The notes under the pieces were generated by a model. That model was not told the DNA's origin, did no database searches, and saw only the letters and a program-made list of their open reading frames with translations. Position numbers and translations under genes: made by a program. 37,269 bases of DNA from Verrucomicrobiota bacterium (GTDB lineage Bacteria; Verrucomicrobiota; Verrucomicrobiia; Opitutales; Opitutaceae), in the NCBI GenBank assembly GCA_016209255.1, contig JACQWL010000590.1:1-37269 (forward strand), given 5' to 3'. Positions 15,705-23,644 of this stretch are shown one piece after another (position 1 is the first letter of the stretch; each line of letters starts with the position of its first letter).

Positions 15705-18650
15705 ATGAAATCAGTGTCCCATCACCGTAGCGTTTGCTGGCACTCTGCCATCTCGGTCGCCGCCGCCCTCGCCCTCGCCAACGTCATGCCGGCCCAAACC
15801 GTCGCGACCGTGCCGCCCGCCACGTCCGCCAAATCCAGCGACGTGGTCCAATTGTCGCCCTTCGAAGTCATCAGCGACGCCACCGACACCTACGAGGCCA
15901 CCAACACCGCATCGCTCACCGGCATGAGCACGTCGCTGAACAAGGCGCCGCTTGATGCGCGCATCCTCAACCGCACCCTCATATCCGAACTCGGCGGTGG
16001 CGATGTCTTCAAGATGCTGTCGGACTTCGGCGGACTCGGGGCGATGTTGTTCGGCGGCGGCAACGAGGACCAACGCGGGATGCAGGACGGCGATCAGGCG
16101 CAGCCCGGCGGCCTTAGCAGCCGCGGTTTCACGATCAGTGAGCCGCGCCGCGATGGTTTTCTGCGATCATCGACGTCGATGTTTAACTCGTTTGACGTGG
16201 AGAGCGCGGAGGCGATCAACGGCTCCAATAATCTACTTTACGGATCGGGTGAAGCGGGCGGAGTCGTGGTGATCAACTCCAAGCGCGCCCGGGTGAAGCA
16301 GAATTCCTTCAAGTTCAGCGCCATGATGGATTCCGAGGGGACCCAGCGCTACACCGTCGATCTCAACGCGGGAACCCCGCGCTTTGGGATCAGGGTCAAC
16401 GGACTGAAGAGCCAGGACAAGTATTGGCGTCCCATCCTCAGCCTCGACCAGGAGGGGCTGCAAACGGCCGTGACGCTGCGGCCCTATCGTTGGCTGAACG
16501 TGTTTGCCGACTACCGGCACTACCAAAGGGCGGCAGTGCATTCCCGGGAAGCCACGATTCGCGCCCCGACAAATCTGCTGCTCACCACCGGTGAGCGTCT
16601 CGACAACCAGCCCTCGCGCTACATCACGGGGGTCGGTGGTTCCGCACTGACAAACAACTTCGTCACGATGACCACGGACTCTTCGCTGATCGGCGCGCTG
16701 CCCCGGCAGCATTGGGTTAATGAATCCAAGTCGATCACCGTCGATGTCACTCCCAGGCCAGATCTCGCGTTCCAATTTCGATATGGGCATGATGACCGCG
16801 TCAATAACGGCATCAATGCCTCGAGCACGACCGTTTATCACCCGGATTCACCGTTGAACTTGTTCGTCGACAGCACCGGTGCACCAAAACGCGAATGGGC
16901 GATCTTTGCGGCGCCAAACGTCGGGCCGTTCTGGACTGGCGCACATGGCTACAAGTTCACCGCCGTTGGCTCGCGGAATCTCGGCCGGTGGGGCGATCAC
17001 AAACTGAGCGGATTCTATTCGAATCAGGAATCGTGGTCGAACCGGCAGGAGTATCGTTACTACGAGGTCGATGCCACCGGGAACACGATTCAGAACATGG
17101 CAAACATCACGAATGGTGATTCTGGGCGGAATCTGATGCCCGCTGCGTGGATGCCGGCTTTTTCCCCCACGCTCTTCGGCGGCATTCCCTGGCCGACCAC
17201 CGATCTCGTTCATCCGAACAGCGGCAAACGATATCGGCTCCATCCAATGGTTTACGCCGGCGCGGTGCCGGCCACCGCCGCGAACCCGATGGGTATGTCC
17301 GGCCCCATCAATACGACCGCCACCACGCTGCCGATCGGCGCACCCAGCTCGACGATTTACACGCTCGATGACACGAGCGAGAAAAGCACCGGCTTCAGCC
17401 TGGCGAGTTCCTTTTGGAAAGGCCGAATCGATACGATGGTTGGCCTCCGCACCGAGACCGCCGACACCATCCGCGTGACGACGCTCGTGCAGCGGGGCCC
17501 GATCAGCTACGACAGCCGCACCTACGGCATGGTCGTCGATACGCCCGTGCCCGGCATCCGCGCCTACGGCAGCTACTCGACCAATTCGAAAATCAACTTC
17601 GCGACCGACCGCGACGTCTTCAACAACATCCTGCCGCTCGGCCAGGGCAACACGCGCGAGGGCGGCCTCAAGCTCTCCCTGTGGGACCACCGCGTGTCAG
17701 GCAATATCACTTACTACATCACGGAAGCCGAGAACTTCACCGCGGGGCTCGGGACGGTGCGCAACGACGTCGATCCCGACGGCATTAACGGCCGCAACGG
17801 CGGCGGCAGCTTCGTGTTCAACAAAGTGTCGGACGGTCTCAGCGCGAGCCTTTCGGCGCGGCCGCTCAAGCCCTGGCAGGTCACGGTCAGTTTCACGCAG
17901 TCGAACGGGTCGGAGCGCAGCAACATCAGTCTGCCCGTTTTCTACAACGACGAGTTCAACACGACGACCGTCAACGGCCAACAGGTCGTAGCGATCAAGA
18001 GCGGCACCGGCACGTTCACGCCGCTCTTGGTGCCGAGCGATCCCGCCAATCCAGCGTCGGCGCAGATTCCGCTTTCGATCGCGATGATGAAGGATTCAAC
18101 CAGCCCGTATTTCGCGACGCTCGATCCGGATTCCGGCCAGATCGTCAACGCCCAAAACCTTGGCCTGCGCACCACCGGCGTCGGCACGCTGCGCACGGGC
18201 CAGCCCATTGCGGGCCACCAACTCGGCTTCGTGCCGCCCGTGAATCCAATCATCGTGCGCAAGGCGGGCGAACCCACGACAGGTTACGCCGAAAACTCCT
18301 TCAGCTTTATCAACCGCTTCCAAGTGAGCGAAGGCCGCCTGCGCGGCCTCGTGCTGGGACTGGCAACCGTTTATCAAGTCGGTTTCCGCGCCTATGCCTA
18401 TACCGACGCCGCCGACGGCGGAAAGCGAAAGATCTATTACTATCCCGACAAGTTCGAGAACAACGCCTTCATGGTCTACAATTTTCGCCCGACGAAGCGC
18501 GTGCAGGCATCGGTGCAGCTCAACGTCTCCAATCTCTTCGACAAGCAAGAGGTGTTGAAGCTGCTGCGCAACACAAACGGCACGGTGCGCTACTTCACCT
18601 ATCAATATAACCCGCGAAATATTGCGCTCACCATGAACCTCACGTTTTGA
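15705..18650 (+). CDS. TonB-dependent outer-membrane receptor (first of a paralogous pair)
   Basis: This 981-residue receptor has a signal peptide (about 1-31, ending 'ANVMPAQ') and the Opitutaceae-type N-terminal motif 'DVVQLSPFEVISD' (LSPFEV at 50-55, possibly the TonB box). A plug domain follows ('LNKAPLDARILNRTLISELG', 'SSRGFTISEPRRDGF', 'NGSNNLLYGSGEAGGVVVIN'), then a long beta-barrel ending 'IALTMNLTF' with terminal phenylalanine. It imports a large or scarce ligand using TonB energy; the context suggests a glycan fragment. No SusD-like lipoprotein is present, as is usual in this group. It shares almost the whole sequence pattern with the receptor at 23645. The open frame extends upstream to 15573 through operator site 2, but the ATG at 15705 gives the proper signal peptide. 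It heads a unit with the LamG-like gene, which overlaps its stop. Confidence 0.93.
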   Translation: MKSVSHHRSVCWHSAISVAAALALANVMPAQTVATVPPATSAKSSDVVQLSPFEVISDATDTYEATNTASLTGMSTSLNKAPLDARILNRTLISELGGGDVFKMLSDFGGLGAMLFGGGNEDQRGMQDGDQAQPGGLSSRGFTISEPRRDGFLRSSTSMFNSFDVESAEAINGSNNLLYGSGEAGGVVVINSKRARVKQNSFKFSAMMDSEGTQRYTVDLNAGTPRFGIRVNGLKSQDKYWRPILSLDQEGLQTAVTLRPYRWLNVFADYRHYQRAAVHSREATIRAPTNLLLTTGERLDNQPSRYITGVGGSALTNNFVTMTTDSSLIGALPRQHWVNESKSITVDVTPRPDLAFQFRYGHDDRVNNGINASSTTVYHPDSPLNLFVDSTGAPKREWAIFAAPNVGPFWTGAHGYKFTAVGSRNLGRWGDHKLSGFYSNQESWSNRQEYRYYEVDATGNTIQNMANITNGDSGRNLMPAAWMPAFSPTLFGGIPWPTTDLVHPNSGKRYRLHPMVYAGAVPATAANPMGMSGPINTTATTLPIGAPSSTIYTLDDTSEKSTGFSLASSFWKGRIDTMVGLRTETADTIRVTTLVQRGPISYDSRTYGMVVDTPVPGIRAYGSYSTNSKINFATDRDVFNNILPLGQGNTREGGLKLSLWDHRVSGNITYYITEAENFTAGLGTVRNDVDPDGINGRNGGGSFVFNKVSDGLSASLSARPLKPWQVTVSFTQSNGSERSNISLPVFYNDEFNTTTVNGQQVVAIKSGTGTFTPLLVPSDPANPASAQIPLSIAMMKDSTSPYFATLDPDSGQIVNAQNLGLRTTGVGTLRTGQPIAGHQLGFVPPVNPIIVRKAGEPTTGYAENSFSFINRFQVSEGRLRGLVLGLATVYQVGFRAYAYTDAADGGKRKIYYYPDKFENNAFMVYNFRPTKRVQASVQLNVSNLFDKQEVLKLLRNTNGTVRYFTYQYNPRNIALTMNLTF

Positions 18651-19501
18651 ATCGGGACGCACCCAACCGCCCTCGCCCGTCGCGGCCCCGTCCAATTGCG
18701 AAACGCGTCGTTACATCGTGGCTGCTTTGCGCAGGCTCCGCCCTGTCCGCGGCCGGGCCTGTCGCCACATCCTCCCCACCCATCCCGCGCGAGGGGCTCG
18801 CGCTCTGGCTGGCCGCCGAGGACGTGGTGCTTGAGCAGGGACGCGTCGCCGCGATCCGGGACCGCAGCGGCCACCACAACGATGCCGTCCGGCAGCTGGA
18901 TGCCAGGATCGCCGCGGGCAATCCCACCGTCGTCACCCACGAGGCCGCCGGGTTGCCCGTGCTGCGTTTCAACGGGGCCTTCGTGGGTTACGAGTTCAAA
19001 CCCATCGCCAACATCCGGACCGCGTTCTGCGTCGTCTCCAAACATCCGGCCGCCTTCAAGCAGTTTGCGGAGCGTTTCGTGCTCGGTGGCCGCCGCAAGC
19101 CGGACGTCGATTTTCACGTCGGCGCCCACTGGACCGACACCATCATCGAACTCGGGATGTTCAAGCACGGGAAGGTGTGGTTCAACGGCCTGCCCTGCGA
19201 TCCCGCGCTCAGCGAATTCGCCCCGAAGCTGGCGGTGATCTCCTACGCGGCCGGCCGCGATGTGCTGGCTGAGCAGCTCGCCCGCGACCGCGACTTCATC
19301 GATCGCAGCTGGTGGGGCGACATCGCGGAGGTCATCCTTTACACGGCGCCCCTGGCTGATCCCGACCGCCGCACTGTGGAGGACTACCTGATGCGCAAAT
19401 ATTCCATCACGCCCTTTCCGCCCGTCGTTGTCAGCCGCGAGTCGGTGATGCCGGGCCACACCAAGCCGCCCGCTGACGTCTCGCCAAGGACAAAAAAATG
19501 A
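18647..19501 (+). CDS. Secreted LamG/concanavalin-like domain protein
   Basis: This protein has about 284 residues. The only plausible in-frame start is TTG at 18647, overlapping the receptor stop as TTGA; no ATG or GTG precedes the signal-like stretch 'KRVVTSWLLCAGSALSAAGP'. The mature part is a LamG-like beta-sandwich of the type common in PVC bacteria: 'GLALWLAAEDVVLEQGRVAA', 'IRDRSGHHNDAVRQ', 'GLPVLRFNGAFVGYEF', and a terminal 'WWGDIAEVILYTAPLADPDR' with 'RRTVEDYLMRKY'. Such domains bind carbohydrate or protein surfaces; no enzyme activity is predicted. It ends in TGA overlapping the ATG of the oxidoreductase (ATGA at 19498), so the receptor, this gene and the next look translationally coupled. 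The start codon is the least certain part. Confidence 0.72.
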   Translation: MNRDAPNRPRPSRPRPIAKRVVTSWLLCAGSALSAAGPVATSSPPIPREGLALWLAAEDVVLEQGRVAAIRDRSGHHNDAVRQLDARIAAGNPTVVTHEAAGLPVLRFNGAFVGYEFKPIANIRTAFCVVSKHPAAFKQFAERFVLGGRRKPDVDFHVGAHWTDTIIELGMFKHGKVWFNGLPCDPALSEFAPKLAVISYAAGRDVLAEQLARDRDFIDRSWWGDIAEVILYTAPLADPDRRTVEDYLMRKYSITPFPPVVVSRESVMPGHTKPPADVSPRTKK

Positions 19502-20862
19502 AAGCAGCCTGCGCGAGCACCCGGAAGAGCAGGCGGTCGTTTCTCAAGCTGCTGACGGCTTCCTCGACCGTCATTGTCTTCCCCTCCATTGTCCGGGCTC
19601 AGACGCTCGGGCTCGGCGGCGGGATTGCTCCCAGGAACCGCGTCGCCATCGGCAGCCTCGGGGTCGGCCTGCAGGGCACCGGTCTGCTGAACAATCTGTT
19701 CAACCGGCCCAGTGCGTAGGTCGTCGCGGTGTGCGACGTCGACCGCGCCCACCGGCAGGTCGCCCGCAGGTTAGTCGAGGACACCTACGCCACACAGGCC
19801 GGCGCCGCTCTCTATCGCGGCTGTGCCGAATATAACAACTTGGAGGAAATTCTCGTCCGCTCGGATATCGACGCGGTGGTCGTCGCCACGCCGAACCACT
19901 GGCACGCCCTCGCCACCGTGCTTGCGGCGCAGGCCGGCAAGCACATTTACTGTGAAAAACCCGCCGCGACCAGCATCCCCGAGGGGAGGGCCATGGTCGA
20001 AGCCGTGCGTCGCGCCGGCGTGGTCTGCCAGATTGGCAGCCAGCAGCGCTCGTGGCCCTCTTACCAGCACGGCATCGACCTCATCCGCAACGGCTACCTG
20101 GGGACAATATCCCGCGTGCGGGTCCACATGCCCGGAGGCTACAACACGACTCACTCTACCCCAGTCCCCACGGGGCCGGAAACCATTCCGGACGGCTTCG
20201 ATTACGACCGCTGGCTTGGACCGATCGCGGAGCTGCCCTACCGCGCCGCCCGTTGCCATTACAACTGGCGGTTTTCCTTTGAAACCTCCGGGGGCGACAT
20301 GGAGGACTGGGTGGGCCACAACTACGACTCCATGACTGTGGCGCTGGGCCTCACCGCCACCCAGCCAGTGGCCATCCGGAAGGCTTCAGCGACGTTCATC
20401 ACAAACCACCCCATCTACAACACCGCCGCCAGCCTCGAGTTCGAGGCCGTCTATCCGAACGGCACCGTCGTCGAGTGCAGCAACCGCTTCCGCGAAATCC
20501 GCATCGAGGGCACGGAAGGATGGGTGGAAATGTCACGGGGCGGCAACACCTACAGCAGCAAGGCGCTCCAGCAGGTGGTGATTCCGCCGAACCGCCAGAT
20601 TCTGGGCGCGGGCAACAAGCTGCCTGCCCACTACGAGCACATGGAAAACTTCCTGACCTGCGTGCGCAGCGGAGCCCGCCCGCGTTGCCCCATCGACGAG
20701 GCCCACAACAGCGCCGCCGTGTGCCACCTCGCCAACGCCGCGTTCCGCAGCGGGTGCAAGGAGTTCGCTTGGGACCCGTTCTCTGAGACTGTGATCGACG
20801 CCCCCGCGGTGGGCCGCCTTCTCACCCGCACGTTTCGCAGCCCTTGGACGTTGCCCACCTGA
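19498..20862 (+). pseudogene. Gfo/Idh/MocA oxidoreductase, Tat-exported, interrupted by in-frame TAG
   Basis: The reading frame encodes a 454-codon NAD(P)-dependent sugar oxidoreductase. It has a twin-arginine signal 'SRRSFLKLLTASSTVIVFPS', the Rossmann start 'VAIGSLGVGLQGTG', the strand 'VVAVCDVDRAHRQVAR', 'VVVATPNHWHALAT', the catalytic 'CEKPAA' (K154) and the late 'GGDMEDWVGHNYDSM'. Codon 74 (19717-19719) is TAG, exactly where relatives usually have 'SAQVVAVCDVD'; a single C-to-T change of CAG would make it. Both sides are in the same frame with no other lesion. Restarting at GTG 19729 would lose the export signal and the GxGxxG dinucleotide loop. So the gene is a recent pseudogene, a sequencing error, or relies on readthrough. 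Relatives oxidise sugars, including C3 oxidation to keto-sugars, which suits the DUF1080 gene next door. Confidence 0.85.
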
Positions 20863-20870
20863 CTGATCCC

Positions 20871-23458
20871 GTGGAGAAGGTCAGATGCCCATCCCGAAGC
20901 CGGCTGCTCGCAGCCGCGGTCTGGTTGTTCGCCGGCACCCGTCTCGCCACCGCCGGGGGCGAACCCGCCGGACTCTGGCAGGGCCGGCGCGAAGACTGGC
21001 AGATGATCACGACGGAGACGCGCGTCATCGAGACCGACCACCGCTTTGGTTCCGCGGAGCTCTGGCGCTGGAGATTCAACGATGCCAGGCGCCCCAAGCC
21101 GCCGATCGTCGCGCCCAAGCTCTGGACCGATCTGGCCGCCACCGCCAGACCTCCCGACGGCGCCATCGTGCTCTTTGCGGGCACGAACACCGATGCCTGG
21201 CAGTCGCCGGCAGGGAGGATCGAGGACGGCTGTCTCGTCGCCGACCGCCGGAACGGAGATCTCGTTTCCAAGGAAGACTTCGGTTCCTGCCAGCTTCATG
21301 TTGAATGGCTGGCGCCATCCGGTGCCGATGAACCGAACAAGGGCAGGCCCCGGAGCGAGAGCAGCGGCATCCTGCTCATGAGCACCTACGAGGTCCATGT
21401 TCCTGAAAGCGTCCGGGCCGCCGCGCCTACGCCGCCCATCCCGACCGGCTTCCGCTCCGGATCCGGATGCGTCATGCGCAGGTACGCTTCCGCAACATCT
21501 GGGTCGAGCCACTGGTCGACCATCCGCCCGTGATCGCGGCGGCATCCGGCGAAGTTTCGCCTTCCGTCGCGCACGTTCCCCGGCTGCACGCCGCCACAGC
21601 CGAGCGAGACCGCTCCGATCCGGACGCCCTGTTGGCAGGCTTTGCCGGATACGACGACGGCCAGCCGATGGCTGCCCTGGTTCGCATCGAGCAGTTCCTG
21701 CGCAGCGAGAGCCCCCCGGGACGGGCGGCCTTCGAACCCAAGCTCGTCGCCCTCCTCGAGGAGCCCGCGATCACGCCCGCCGCCCGCCGCATCCTTGCCG
21801 GCTGGCTCCGCTGGGTGGGCTCGGCCCGCGCCGTGCCCGCGCTGGAGCGGCTCGCCGCCAGCACGGAACTGGCCGCTTCCACGTCCATCGCGGCGCTGGC
21901 CGACATTCCCGACCCTTCCGCCGAGACCGCGCTGCTCCGGCTCCTTGCCACGGCGCCCGAATCCAGCCGCGTAACCGTCATCAACGCCCTAGGCCAGCGC
22001 CGCGCCGCCGCCGCCCTGGCACCGCTGGGCCGCACCGCCGACTCGGCGAACCCGGCGCTTGCCACGGCCGCACTCGAAGCGCTGGTCCGGCTTCGCACCA
22101 CGGAATCCTTCTCGACCCTCGAAAAACTTTATGCAGCGAATCCCGGTTCACAGCCCCGCGGCCGCGCGCTGCTTGAAGCCGCCGGGGAACGCCTCCGCCA
22201 GCCGCCCGCCCAGGTGATCGCACCGGCTCGGGCACAGGCGCTTGCCGCGATCGCGGCCGTGCTGGACTCGTCGGCAGCCACACCGCTCCGCACCGAAGCC
22301 GCGGGCATCCTGATTGCCGCCGATCCCGCCCGGGCCGGAGAACGCCTCATCCCACTCTTGAACGGCGGCGACGTCAGCTTGGCCCGGCATATCGCCCGGC
22401 AGTTGGTGCTGAGCGGCCAGCCGCACGATCTTTCCACCCTGCTGATGGGCTTTGCCCGCCTGCCTGTTCCGATCCAGCAGGCACTCGCCGACGCAGCCGG
22501 CGCCCGCGCCAAACCGGACGCGCTGCCCCTTGCCCGCGCGGCCTTCGGTTCCACCGATTCAGCCGTGCGTGCGACCGCGGCCCTGGCCGTCGGACGGTGC
22601 GGCGATGAAAGCGCCGTCGCCTGGCTCGTTCCGCTGCTCACGGCCGATCCGGCGCTCGCCAGCTCGGGCCGGCAGGCCCTCGGGCTGCTGCCGTCCGGCC
22701 CGACCGACGAACGGCTGCGTGACGAGTTCCACGCCGCGGCCGAGCCCGCAATGCGCGCCAGCCTGCTGGGGGTGCTGGCCGACCGCCAAGATTACACCGT
22801 GTGGCCGCTCGCCGCGGCGCTGTGCGCGGCGTCCGACGCACGGCTGCGTTTCGCAGCCCTCGACGCCGTGGTCCGGCTGGCGCGACCCGGCAATTTTGCC
22901 GGGCTCCTCGCCCTGCGAGCCCGCCTGCGGCCGGACGACGATCTCCGCGGCTGGAGCCAGGCAGTCGTCGCCACCGCCGCCAGCGACCCCCGGCCTGACG
23001 ACTGTGTCCTGGTGATACAGCGGGCCCTGGCCGAGCCCGGGGCCGAGCGCCAAGTCCTCCTCGGTGCCCTCGCCTCCCTGCGCTGCGACCAGGCCGCCGT
23101 GGTCCTGCGGGGCCTCCTGTTCTCCACCGATCCCGCGGTGCGCCAGGAGACGATCCGGGTGCTCGCGGCTTTTCGGGGTGACACCGCCTTTGTGCTGCTC
23201 CGGGAGGCGGCGCAACGTGCGTCGGAGTCCGATGAACGCATCCTGTCCTTTCGTGGATTCCTTCATCTCATTGCCGCCTCGCGCCAGGGCGAGCCGCCCG
23301 CACCACTGTCGTCCGTGCTCGAGCACTACCGCGTGGCCTGGTCGCTCGCCCTCCGCCCGGAGGACAAAGCGGCCGTCCTAGCGGCACTGCGGCCGATCAA
23401 GAGCAAACCCGCTCAGGAGTTACTGAACGAGTTGGCCGCCACCGCGACCCAGCCGTAG
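20871..23458 (+). pseudogene. DUF1080 (3-keto-glycoside hydrolase-like)-HEAT repeat fusion, internally deleted and frameshifted
   Basis: The first part (20871 to about 21412) has a signal-like start (RSRLLAAAVWLFAGTRLATA) and the front of a DUF1080 domain: 'GAIVLFAGTNTDAWQS', 'GDLVSKEDFGSCQLHVEW', 'SSGILLMSTYEVHV'. The expected middle, roughly 60-80 residues in relatives, is absent. The domain end reappears in another frame: 'AYAAHPDRLPLRI', then 'VRFRNIWVEPLV' at about 21485-21520. That frame runs on through at least ten HEAT-like helical repeats ('RVTVINALGQRRAAAALAPL', 'AVRATAALAVGRCGDESAVA') to TAG 23458. A deletion of 3n+/-1 bases near 21400-21420 explains both observations. The start could be GTG 20871 or TTG 20844, which overlaps the oxidoreductase end. 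DUF1080 proteins include hydrolases or lyases of 3-keto-glycosides; without its core this copy should be inactive. The HEAT part alone could still be made from ATG 21467. Confidence 0.78.
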
Positions 23459-23519
23459 CGGATGGAGACCCGGCCGCATGCAGCGCCGCCGCCTCTTCCC
23501 GCCGGGAGAATCGACCTTT

Positions 23520-23535
23520 GGTGAACGAGTTCACC
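23520..23535. promoter_or_regulatory. Palindromic operator-like site 3
   Basis: GGTGAACGAGTTCACC is the most symmetrical of the three sites, with seven perfect pairs around a 2-bp centre. It lies 109 bp before the second receptor start. TTGCCA at 23546-23551 again starts 11 bp downstream. I find no convincing -10 box and no strong stem-loop elsewhere in 23459-23644. Confidence 0.75.
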
Positions 23536-23644
23536 ATACGGACCCTTGCCAGCCTGCGCGCTGGATTTCCTGCTGGCTCCACGTTGAACCCATCAAGGGA
23601 CACGCCGGACCCCCGGCCTAGATCTGTCAACCCACCCCGAATCC

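Noticed and set aside
21397-22176. 260-codon plus-strand frame over the DUF1080-HEAT junction
   Set aside because: It contains neither DUF1080 nor HEAT features. The HEAT repeats read in the frame starting at 21467.
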